Assembly: GCA_026184435.1 (NCBI GenBank)
Contig: CP046447.1
DNA: 64,000 nt
Source: JAADFF01 sp013153035
Lineage (GTDB): Bacteria > Coprothermobacterota > Coprothermobacteria > Coprothermobacterales > JAADFF01
Direction: 5' to 3' (one strand)
Positions 39,644-47,664 of this stretch are shown piece after piece (position 1 is the stretch's first letter; every line of letters starts with the position of its first letter). The position numbers and the translations under genes are program-made. The notes under the pieces are model-generated. The model was not told the origin of the DNA and searched no databases. It was given only the letters and a program-made list of their open reading frames with translations.

Positions 39644-41226
39644 TGAAAAGAATACACCTAGAGAACTTTGAAATCTTTGAAACGGAAGATGGCATATACG
39701 CCGTGTCGTACAAATCTGTACCGCGCATTGTTGTTAGTGGTATCTTATCTCGGATCGGATTTTATCCTCCTAAAGAGGTTCTTCAGGCTATTGCCCTTGG
39801 CAATGGTAAACCTGTAAAAATCAGCGACCCTGTAGATAGAGATGCAGATATAGAGGTATCTATTACGGAAGATAATCTTAGGGCATATATCCAGTATATT
39901 CCAGCCTTTGGCAAAGGGAAAGACCTCGAGGTTACCGATATACTTCAGAAACTCGTTGAGGAGTATAAGATAGATCCTCAATTTATCAGGGTTGATGCCG
40001 TGAAAGAGGCAATAGAAAACCCACTTGATATTATTATTGTTGCCGAAGGTGTCCCACCAGAAGAGGGGAAAAATGCCTCTATTGTTATATTGCCCCTTGA
40101 TGAGGTAGAAATTGACCCTTATGAAGAGATAGACTGGCACGCTTATAAAAAGCACTTTATCACTGTCAGAGAAGGTGAGATTATAGGGCGCAAAAATCCT
40201 CCATCACTTGGTCGTGATGGTGTAGATATCTTTGGCCGTATCATACCAGCCAAGCCGGGTAGGGATATTGACCTGAAAACCTTTGCAGGTGATGGCACAG
40301 AGGCCAGCGGTGATGTTATTATCTCCAAGACCACAGGCATATTGGTGCTTGGTGGTGTCTTGTCTGTTGAAGAGATTCTCATTATCGATGGAGATGTTGA
40401 TTTCAGTGTTGGTAATATTACCGGGGTTAAACATCTATGGATAAAGGGTGATGTCAAGCCGGGTTTTGTTATAAAGGTTAAAGGCAAGGTACTTGTAGAG
40501 GGTAGTGTGGAAAATGCCTCTGTCCATGCTGGAGAAGGGGTTTTCATCAGAGGTATTGTCACAGGTGACAAAGCCGGTGTTATAAGGTCTGGTGGATTTG
40601 TATATATCAAAGAAGGTCATATTGCCCGTATTGAGGCGGAGGACAATGTGTATATAGAGACTGGACTATACGGTAGCAAAGTTGAGGCGCTGGGTGATGT
40701 TGTGTTTGTACATCCCCGGGCAAGGCTCCGTGGCGGGGAAATTAAGGCCTCTGGTAGTATTTATGTGCCTATAGTTGTGTCGGCAAGAAAACTGTCTACA
40801 AAGCTATATGCCGGTTATACAGATACCATAAGAAAGCGTATACTCGATGTACAAAAAGAGCTGACAGAACTAATATCAAAAAAGGAACATTTAGAAAAAC
40901 TTATGATGAGGGTGAAAAACGCTACTGTAAGAGAAAAGATACGCACCGAGCTTTCTCAGATACATGCGGCTATTCCACTTGTTGAAAAAGATATAGCCGA
41001 GTTGTCTACTTTTCTTCGTAAAACGACAGATCAACATATCTATATTGCCGTATCTGCCAGTGAGGGAGCGTATTTTAGGGTAGCCGATTCAGAACCCTAT
41101 GTTGTTAGAGGAACCCCTTTGGGTAGGTGTAGACTGGGTTATAAAGATGGTGAGACGGTCCTTTTACCCTGGAATGATCCTGCTATAGATATTAATCCCC
41201 CTGTTATAAAGAGTATTAAACAGTAA
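39643..41226 (+). CDS. FapA/DUF342 family protein (second copy)
   Basis: 527 residues, same architecture as the previous gene: N-terminal domain, beta-helix (DGDVDFSVGNITGVKHLWI, VEGSVENASVHAGEGVFIRG), coiled coil (~395-455) and C-terminal tail. It starts at the last base of the preceding stop codon (TAATG), so translation is coupled and the two proteins are probably made in fixed ratio, perhaps as a hetero-oligomer. No Shine-Dalgarno beyond the one implied by coupling. Confidence 0.9.
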   Translation: MKRIHLENFEIFETEDGIYAVSYKSVPRIVVSGILSRIGFYPPKEVLQAIALGNGKPVKISDPVDRDADIEVSITEDNLRAYIQYIPAFGKGKDLEVTDILQKLVEEYKIDPQFIRVDAVKEAIENPLDIIIVAEGVPPEEGKNASIVILPLDEVEIDPYEEIDWHAYKKHFITVREGEIIGRKNPPSLGRDGVDIFGRIIPAKPGRDIDLKTFAGDGTEASGDVIISKTTGILVLGGVLSVEEILIIDGDVDFSVGNITGVKHLWIKGDVKPGFVIKVKGKVLVEGSVENASVHAGEGVFIRGIVTGDKAGVIRSGGFVYIKEGHIARIEAEDNVYIETGLYGSKVEALGDVVFVHPRARLRGGEIKASGSIYVPIVVSARKLSTKLYAGYTDTIRKRILDVQKELTELISKKEHLEKLMMRVKNATVREKIRTELSQIHAAIPLVEKDIAELSTFLRKTTDQHIYIAVSASEGAYFRVADSEPYVVRGTPLGRCRLGYKDGETVLLPWNDPAIDINPPVIKSIKQ

Positions 41227-41364
41227 ACGAATAGCATTTGCTTGTAGCCTACTATCATGGGCTAGTGGAGTAGCTTGTTTCCCTTTGCTGGAGATATTAT
41301 CGGTGTATCTTGTATCAAACCAAACAGGCTAATATCTGGGCGTTGAGATAGCTTTGTGCTTCGT

Positions 41365-42186
41365 TTATTTATCTATGGGAATATCTTTTAGTGCTATACC
41401 ACCATCAGGTGTAATGGTGATTTCTGCCCACATATGTCCAGGAGGTGGTTGTGGTGTTACATCCATTGGACCATTTGGGGTAAAACTAATAACCTTGAGA
41501 TGAGCTTTCCTCTTTTCTGGGATTTCGATAACCCCAATAGGCTTGCCGCTCATATCTGTGGCCACAACAGCATCAACAATATCTATTTGGTCCTCACTGA
41601 GTTCTATACCTGCTATTTCTGCCTTGCCTATCTCTTCTCCCTTTTCATTGTAGAAAGGTATAACGGTGACTCCTTCATCTGTCCAAACCTCTATAGTCTC
41701 TGCTGCAGGTGGCAGGGCAATAAGTGGTGGCTGTCCACCGGGTGGAGGTGGTAATTTTATGGCTTTGGCTAACAGTAACCGAATGGCACCTTGAGGAGCT
41801 TCTCTGCGTACCGTATTGCCATGTCCCATATCTATGTCTACAACAAGTTTTTTATCTCTAAGAAATGGTGGGACGGGAATATCCCCCATGACACCGCCTA
41901 ACCCTTTGCCTTCTTTGTATAGTTTTATCCAGCGTTTGCCTGGTGGTAGTGGAGGGGTAATATCTACCCATCTGCCATTTTCATCTACACCTGCCTTTAT
42001 GAAGTATGCACTATCTTTTGGGGGAACATATATGCCTCGTAGATTACCTTCGAGGTCTTTAAATACAATAACTTCTCGTATACCCTGTATGTCAGAAGCC
42101 TCGTATATTTCTGCCATTTCTGTGCCATGTGGTGCTGGTTCCATAATCTTCTTGCCTCTATGGTGCACCTCAACAATGAATTCCAC
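41365..42186 (-). CDS. Unknown protein with internal duplication and Pro-Pro-Gly loops
   Basis: 273 residues, soluble, not recognised. Two copies of an ~80-residue beta-rich unit are visible: residues ~25-105 containing DLEGNLRGIYVP and VDITPPLPPGKRW, and residues ~195-270 containing DMSGKPIGVIEIP and MDVTPQPPPGHMW; both end in a DIP(V/I) motif. A Pro-rich linker (KLPPPPGGQPPL) lies between. The GTG at 42186 (MEFIVEVHH) follows GAGGTG by six bases; a longer frame opens at 42195. It stands alone between the FapA pair (convergent) and the flagellin terminator. Function unknown; a relation to flagellar or adhesion functions is only suggested by location. Confidence 0.75.
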   Translation of the reverse strand: MEFIVEVHHRGKKIMEPAPHGTEMAEIYEASDIQGIREVIVFKDLEGNLRGIYVPPKDSAYFIKAGVDENGRWVDITPPLPPGKRWIKLYKEGKGLGGVMGDIPVPPFLRDKKLVVDIDMGHGNTVRREAPQGAIRLLLAKAIKLPPPPGGQPPLIALPPAAETIEVWTDEGVTVIPFYNEKGEEIGKAEIAGIELSEDQIDIVDAVVATDMSGKPIGVIEIPEKRKAHLKVISFTPNGPMDVTPQPPPGHMWAEITITPDGGIALKDIPIDK

Positions 42187-42402
42187 ACATATCACCTCTA
42201 TGTAATGATAGCACTTTTTGTATGGAAGATGAGGAGCTACCGTTTATAGAGTATGTTAGAGAGATTGTTTGTAACTTTGTAGAGGTTCTGTTCCTGCTGT
42301 AACTGTTGAGGTGAAAGTTGCTGGGAGTGGTGCTAAGTTTCGTCTTGATATATTGAAAAAAGTTGTTTTCTGTGTGGTGCTGACAATACTATATAAAAAG
42401 GA

Positions 42403-42423
42403 GGGGGCAGCCTTGCTGCCCCC
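42403..42423 (-). terminator. Flagellin gene terminator
   Basis: Perfect 9-bp hairpin GGGGGCAGC / GCTGCCCCC with a 3-base loop, followed on the minus strand by TCCTTTTTAT. Confidence 0.9.
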
Positions 42424-42442
42424 TTATCTGAATGTATGTTTT

Positions 42443-43516
42443 TTATCCTCTAAAGAGCTGGAGTACGCTCTGTGGTGCTGTATTGGCTTGAGCCAACATT
42501 GCTGTAGCTGTTTGCTGTAGGATCTGGTCCCTTGTTGCATATACCTGCTCTTTGGCCATGTCGGCGTTGTAAATGGTGTTCCAAGAAGCCTCAACATTAA
42601 CCTGTGCTACCATTACAGTTTCTTCTTTGGCTTGCAACCTTGCCATAAGGGCTCCGATGCCTGCTGTCCATTCAGATACCTTTCTTATGGTTGCATCTAC
42701 ACGCTGCAACAGTTCGTTGGCAGAGGCATTAACATTCTGAGAGTCAGAGAGCGAACCTGCTGTAATACCTGCCGTTGTCTTGACTCCCAGTGATGCATAT
42801 ACCTCTTCTACGGTGAACTGAGCTGAAGCAGTTTGGAGACCATCTTTAGAACTATATACCTGAGCGGCTACAGCTTGTGTGGTATCGTTGGCTTTGGTAA
42901 GCATTATACCGATCTTATCGGCGGAACTCTGCCAATTGGACCAGTTATCCTCGGTGTTGGCTATTGTACCGTTATTGGTAATAAACTTGAATGTCCTTTC
43001 CCATGTAGTTGTTTCGAAGGAATCAGCACCTGTTTGAAAGTAGAATGTTGTAGAGGCAGTTTGAGACGTTGTTGGAGGAGCTGTATCATCAAGAATACCC
43101 ATATCGTTCCATCTTGTCTCATGAGCTATACGGTATATCTCGTGCATATATTCTTTAACCTGCTGTGCTATAGCCAATCTCTCTTCCGTTCCCATTGTGT
43201 CGTTTGCAGCTTGTTCAATTTTATCTCTAATGTCGAGGAGTAAATCTTTAATCTTTGTCAGTCCACCTTCAGCGACTGCAAGCATGTTCTTTGCATCGGC
43301 GATGTTGTCAAGAGCTACACCGAGTCCACGACTACGTGCTTTTAGCTTTACAGCAATTCTAAAACCTGCAGGGTCATCTGCAGCCTTTGTGATTCTCACG
43401 CCTGTTGCCAGGCGAAGTTGCCTAAGGGCCAAATCATTGTTTACCAGCTTTAAGCTGTTCAGGGCATTCATTGCCCCGATGTTTGAGTTGATTCTTGTCA
43501 GGTCTGCCAGTGCCAT
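42443..43516 (-). CDS. Flagellin
   Basis: 357 residues. The N-terminal D0/D1 helices are typical (residues ~1-140, with LATGVRITKAADDPAGFRIA), as is the C-terminal D1/D0 part (~275-357, ending ANTAPQSVLQLFRG). The central variable domain is short (~150-270), so the exposed filament surface is small. GGAGGTG lies seven bases before the ATG. It is monocistronic: sigma-28-type promoter upstream (43584-43610), strong terminator downstream. Exported by the flagellar type III apparatus; no signal peptide. Confidence 0.95.
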   Translation of the reverse strand: MALADLTRINSNIGAMNALNSLKLVNNDLALRQLRLATGVRITKAADDPAGFRIAVKLKARSRGLGVALDNIADAKNMLAVAEGGLTKIKDLLLDIRDKIEQAANDTMGTEERLAIAQQVKEYMHEIYRIAHETRWNDMGILDDTAPPTTSQTASTTFYFQTGADSFETTTWERTFKFITNNGTIANTEDNWSNWQSSADKIGIMLTKANDTTQAVAAQVYSSKDGLQTASAQFTVEEVYASLGVKTTAGITAGSLSDSQNVNASANELLQRVDATIRKVSEWTAGIGALMARLQAKEETVMVAQVNVEASWNTIYNADMAKEQVYATRDQILQQTATAMLAQANTAPQSVLQLFRG

Positions 43517-43556
43517 TGCTGCCCACCTCCATGTGTTTTTTTGTTTGAGGTCATCG

Positions 43557-43572
43557 CCGCCTTCCTTGGCGG
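43557..43572 (-). other. 5' hairpin in the flagellin leader
   Basis: CCGCC / GGCGG stem with a 6-base loop, a few bases after the predicted transcription start. Such a 5' stem commonly stabilises abundant mRNAs; effect here is inferred. Confidence 0.5.
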
Positions 43573-43583
43573 TTCCACAACCT

Positions 43584-43610
43584 ATATCGGGTAGATGTTT
43601 GGCAATTTTA
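43584..43610 (-). promoter_or_regulatory. Sigma-28 (FliA/SigD) type promoter of flagellin
   Basis: On the minus strand TAAA (43607-43610), exactly 15 bases, CCCGATAT (43584-43591), close to the sigma-28 consensus TAAA-N15-GCCGATAA. Positioned about 70 bases before the flagellin ATG. Confidence 0.8.
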
Positions 43611-43991
43611 TAGTGGAGATAATTAATGTTGTTGCAAGCTTTTATGGGATACGGTTTTTTGAGAAAATTTGTCTTGGAGACACTAAAAAACTGTCATATA
43701 TTTCCGATACTTATACAAGCCTTCTTTAGAAATGAGAAAATCCTCTTTCCATACTGCGTTTTGGTAGGACTAACATATCAGTATCGGAAGATATGAAACA
43801 TAATTTAGTGTGATCTTTCAAGTAAAGCCTCTATTTCCCTTATGGGATACTGCTTTCTGTGAGGTATGGGTTAGTGCGTTCTAAACTGTCTTTCCGTGTA
43901 AACCGATAATCCATATGGTTCAGGTATCTGGCAGGTGCCAGACTCTGTGGGGACGGTGTATGGGGGTACATCGTCCCTTTGTTTGTAAGAT
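43611..43991. other. Intergenic region with direct and inverted repeats
   Basis: No gene seen. It contains two copies of TTATGGGATAC (43642-43652 and 43840-43850), and an inverted pair CATATATTTCCGATACT (43695-43711) / AGTATCGGAAGATATG (43780-43795). Near the murJ end lie TCTGGCAGGTGCCAGA (a perfect hairpin, about 43927-43942) and an 11-bp hairpin GGGACGGTGTA / TACATCGTCCC (43950-43976). The latter could terminate murJ or be part of a repeat element. Confidence 0.55.
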
Positions 43992-45536
43992 TTATTCTTC
44001 AAAGGTAAATAAGCTATTTATCTTGTCTATAATACGGTCAAGCACCTCGTGCCCTTCAATATACGCCACCATGAAATATACTGTAGCTCCAATAAAGATA
44101 ATGAGGAGTGTAAATACACGGGTTTGTGGCAGTAGCTTATCAAGAGGATATATAAAGACCACCATGGCAAGAGATGCAATAAGTGTTTTGATGGTTGATG
44201 GTAGTAGTGTTCTTAGCTGAAGACCGCCGAGCAGTTTGGAAAGTATATATAACTGAGCAAAATTTCCTATGGTGACAGCTATAGCCGTCGCCAGCTTAAG
44301 ACCTATAGCTCCCATACCTATGGTAAATGCCAGAATGTAGTTGAGGAGTATGTTGAGGGGGACTACAAATAGTGATATCTTCATTCCAATATCTGTCCGT
44401 TTCATGGGTATAAAAGCGGATGTATAAATTTGTGATGCTGCCAGCAACTGTACATAAGACATTATGGCGGCTATAATACCAATGGTTATCAAGGTGTTTC
44501 CACCTATTTTATTGCTACCGAAGAAGAAGAAGGCAGTTCTATAGGTTAAAGTCGATATACCTATGACAGCAGGAACACTGAAAAATAATACTAACTTAGT
44601 GATACCATGAGCTTCTTTTAGAAAGCTATATTTATCATTTTTTCGGATATATGCCGATACCTTTGGATATATGCTCTGAACGAATGGGCCAATCATTAAT
44701 GAGCCTATAATTCCTGCCACCACACTACCATAACCTATCATCGCAATGTTACCCTCACCAAGATAACCTGCCATGGTTCGGTCTATAAACTGGTTGATAA
44801 TAGCTATACTACCTCCAATGTATAGGGGTAGTGTACCTACAAAGATATCCTTGACAAGTGCTTTACGTGAAGGTGCCCCCTTATGCGTGAAATGTCTTTT
44901 CATATAAGAAAATGCTTTGTAGGTAAGGTATAGAACCAATATGAAGTATGCCAATGCACCAAATATACGTCCCCAGACAATATATAGAGCCTCGGGTGAA
45001 ACAGCGACTATTGTGGTCCACAGCGTATTTATTAGCGGATCTTTGATGCCTAGATGTGTATATATGTGTATGGCAACCAGTATCTGCTCGAATATTGTAA
45101 TAAGTACATATAGAGCCGACATGAGACCAATAAGCACAAACATAGCGGAAGCAACAGATAGCTTAGCGGGATCATGATATACGTATGGTAAAAACCAGTG
45201 TATGATCTGCTTTGGAAATAGCATAAGTAAACCGGCTAATACAAGCCCAATGCTACCAGCTAGCAGCAATATCACCTGAGTATTGTGCTTGATGTGCCCG
45301 AAGTCTTCTTCTTCATAAGCTTGAGTGATATTAGGTGAAGAGTATCGGAGTATAGGGGTAATTACAGCCCCACGAAGTAATCCAAATATTGCTATACCAA
45401 GCTTAAACACATCAATAACATACGATGTGCCAAAGTATACAGCAAATAGTCTTTCTCTAAATACCCCTATGATCTTGCTGAGTATACGCCCAATTGTGAT
45501 GTATGTTGCTCCTCTTATTGTGCTTTGTCTTTTCAT
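43992..45536 (-). CDS. murJ: MurJ-type lipid II / polysaccharide flippase
   Basis: 514 residues, about 14 membrane segments, MOP superfamily. The start (ATYITIGRILSKIIGVFRERLFAVYFG) is the MurJ/MviN signature, and FIDRTMAGYLGEGNIAMIGYG in the central cavity matches family motif positions. It would flip lipid II, or a lipid-linked glycan from the divergent polymer operon, across the membrane. TATAAT (45544-45549) lies only seven bases before the ATG and no Shine-Dalgarno exists, so the mRNA may be leaderless. Confidence 0.85.
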   Translation of the reverse strand: MKRQSTIRGATYITIGRILSKIIGVFRERLFAVYFGTSYVIDVFKLGIAIFGLLRGAVITPILRYSSPNITQAYEEEDFGHIKHNTQVILLLAGSIGLVLAGLLMLFPKQIIHWFLPYVYHDPAKLSVASAMFVLIGLMSALYVLITIFEQILVAIHIYTHLGIKDPLINTLWTTIVAVSPEALYIVWGRIFGALAYFILVLYLTYKAFSYMKRHFTHKGAPSRKALVKDIFVGTLPLYIGGSIAIINQFIDRTMAGYLGEGNIAMIGYGSVVAGIIGSLMIGPFVQSIYPKVSAYIRKNDKYSFLKEAHGITKLVLFFSVPAVIGISTLTYRTAFFFFGSNKIGGNTLITIGIIAAIMSYVQLLAASQIYTSAFIPMKRTDIGMKISLFVVPLNILLNYILAFTIGMGAIGLKLATAIAVTIGNFAQLYILSKLLGGLQLRTLLPSTIKTLIASLAMVVFIYPLDKLLPQTRVFTLLIIFIGATVYFMVAYIEGHEVLDRIIDKINSLFTFEE

Positions 45537-45584
45537 GATTTATATTATAAGGTAAAATAAAAAAAACACATAAGGGTGATGTCT

Positions 45585-46388
45585 GTGGATGTTAGTGTAA
45601 TAACACTTACTTGGAATAGTGAAAAATATGTAGAGAAATTTCTTGAGACATTGTTTGAGGATTTAAAGGCTAGCAGGTTATCTTATGAACTATTTGTTAT
45701 AGACAATGGTTCAGTAGATTCAACATTAGATATACTTAGATCATGGCGAAAAGAAGAGAATGGTCTATATATTATTCCCCTTACGAAAAATACAGGAACA
45801 ACATTTTCAAGAAATATAGGTTTGAGAGCATCTCAAGGACGGTATATTGCTATTTTAGATAGTGATATGGAAATACCAAGAGTTACTTTTGCTAAATGGA
45901 TAAAGGCATTCGATAATATTCCATCTGATAGAGTTGGTATTGTTGCTCCTAAACTCGTGTATCCCGATGGTACCTTGCAAATATCTGCAAGAAGATTTCC
46001 CACAATGGCTTCTAAAATTGCACGTTTGTTTGATATAAAATTGTTACAGAAAAAGGTAGATATATGGCCAGGAGTTGCTGAAGGGAAAATTGTTCCTGTA
46101 CCATATGCTATATCCGCTGCATGGTTGATAAAGAGGGAAGCTTTCGAGGAAGTAGGTTATCTCGATGAGAATATATTTTACGCACCTGAAGATGCAGAAT
46201 ATTGTACACGCATGTGGTCTAAAGGTTGGGAAGTGTGGTATTATCCTGATCCTTACATTATTCATCATACCCAGCGTATTACCAAGAAAAAACCCTTTAG
46301 TAAAATGGGATGGAGGCATATTGAGGGGCTTTTATACTATTGGTTAAAATATGGATATTGTTGTATTAGGGGTGGTGTCGATGTTTAA
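45585..46388 (+). CDS. Family 2 glycosyltransferase (rhamnosyltransferase-like)
   Basis: 267 residues, GT-A fold: VSVITLTWNSEKYVE at the start, IDNGSVDST nucleotide-binding segment, and the DSDME metal-binding motif near residue 95; PEDAEYCTRM in the C-terminal half. No membrane anchor. Likely adds a sugar to a lipid-linked or teichoic acid-like precursor. GTG start at 45585 after AAGGGTG; the longer version from 45576 overlaps it. First gene of a tightly overlapping operon with a glycerophosphotransferase and a CDP-ribitol synthase; base composition looks more A+T-rich than in neighbouring genes. Confidence 0.88.
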   Translation: MDVSVITLTWNSEKYVEKFLETLFEDLKASRLSYELFVIDNGSVDSTLDILRSWRKEENGLYIIPLTKNTGTTFSRNIGLRASQGRYIAILDSDMEIPRVTFAKWIKAFDNIPSDRVGIVAPKLVYPDGTLQISARRFPTMASKIARLFDIKLLQKKVDIWPGVAEGKIVPVPYAISAAWLIKREAFEEVGYLDENIFYAPEDAEYCTRMWSKGWEVWYYPDPYIIHHTQRITKKKPFSKMGWRHIEGLLYYWLKYGYCCIRGGVDV

Positions 46389-47664
46389 TAAGATTAAAAG
46401 ATTAACGCTTGATATTGCTAACTTATATATTTCGCCCTTATGGTTACTATTGAGAGAGAGAAACTATATAGTTTATTACTTGCACGGTGGGGGATTTACT
46501 GATAATACAAAATATATACTTGCATATCATATTAAGCACTATGGCAAAACTCTACCATTTAGGGTGGTATCTCCTACATGTTCAAAAGATATTTTGAAGT
46601 TTAAGCAAATGGTATCTGATCTTAATGGAAAGGTTTTTTGTTTGAAAGAAATGGGATACTGGAAGTCTTTTTTAAAATCCGCAGTGATTGTAACAGATCA
46701 TGCAGAATGGGTTCATAATGGTACATATTGGGTATCTCTTGGTAGTGAGATTTTTCAACTTTGGCATGGGGTAGGATTTAAGAAAGTTGGATTTTTGTCT
46801 TTTAGAGATGTAAGAGGTAAGACTTATAGGCGACTTATTACTAAGATATTTAGAATATTAGAACAAAGATATACAGTAACTTGGCTATTGTCTACATCAG
46901 AGTTTTATAAAAAATCTTTATTCTCTACTTCGTTTTTTACTGTTAGGGGAATTTTGAATATAGGTAATTATCCGAGAAACGATATTTTGTTTTTAAATGA
47001 GCATATGATAGAGGATTATTTTGATAATAGAATATTGGCATTAGGTGTTGATACTTTTACATTGAGTGAGCTAGAGAAAAGAAGAGAGGGAGGAAGAAAG
47101 ATAGTCTTGTTAGCTTTTACATATAGAAATGATAGGTATAGTATTTATGAGAATGGCACTTTAGACCTGCAGCAGTTGGATAAAATTGCTGATGATTTGC
47201 AAGTAGTTTTTGTTGTTAAACTTCACCCATTAGAGGAATTTTATTTTCGCAAACACGTTGTTGGAGATAGAAAATTTAGAAATATATATGTTTATTCAAC
47301 TGGCTCATCATCTGATCCACAACCTCTTTTGAAGTTATCGGATGCCTTGGTTACTGATTATTCTTCTATTTATTCAGATTTTTCTCTGATGCCTCATAAG
47401 CCGATTGTGTTTTTCCCATATGATTATGATAAATACCTGTCTTCTGATTTAGGTTTTCAATTCCCTTATGATGTGATGACTCCAGGACCCAAGGTTTATT
47501 CTCAACAGGATTTGATACAGATGTTGAATATGATGATGAATGGGAATGATGAATACTATGAGAGTAGACGTAAATTCTCTAAAATGGCTTTTTCTAAACA
47601 TAGTCCCGTTTCAGAAAGTATTTTTGACTTTATCAAGGCTCGTTGGGAGGCGTTAGCGATATGA
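46381..47664 (+). CDS. CDP-glycerol/ribitol glycerophosphotransferase (TagB/TagF type)
   Basis: 427 residues. The family signatures are visible: FQLWHGVGFKKVGF in the middle (usual QxWHGxxxK) and LVTDYSSIYSDFSLM near residue 330 (usual TDYSSxxxDF), followed by KPIVFFPYDYDKY. These enzymes transfer glycerol-phosphate or ribitol-phosphate from the CDP-activated form to a teichoic acid chain. AGGGGTGG lies five bases before the ATG at 46381, which overlaps the GT2 gene by 8 bases. The next gene makes a CDP-activated polyol, so ribitol-phosphate is the likelier substrate. Confidence 0.9.
   Translation: MFNKIKRLTLDIANLYISPLWLLLRERNYIVYYLHGGGFTDNTKYILAYHIKHYGKTLPFRVVSPTCSKDILKFKQMVSDLNGKVFCLKEMGYWKSFLKSAVIVTDHAEWVHNGTYWVSLGSEIFQLWHGVGFKKVGFLSFRDVRGKTYRRLITKIFRILEQRYTVTWLLSTSEFYKKSLFSTSFFTVRGILNIGNYPRNDILFLNEHMIEDYFDNRILALGVDTFTLSELEKRREGGRKIVLLAFTYRNDRYSIYENGTLDLQQLDKIADDLQVVFVVKLHPLEEFYFRKHVVGDRKFRNIYVYSTGSSSDPQPLLKLSDALVTDYSSIYSDFSLMPHKPIVFFPYDYDKYLSSDLGFQFPYDVMTPGPKVYSQQDLIQMLNMMMNGNDEYYESRRKFSKMAFSKHSPVSESIFDFIKARWEALAI

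Noticed and set aside
42196..42402. Possible short plus-strand frames between the duplicated-domain gene and the flagellin terminator (26 codons from 42221; another from 42311)
   Set aside because: No Shine-Dalgarno, and the longer one reads through the flagellin terminator hairpin into the antisense of flagellin; not enough support for a gene.
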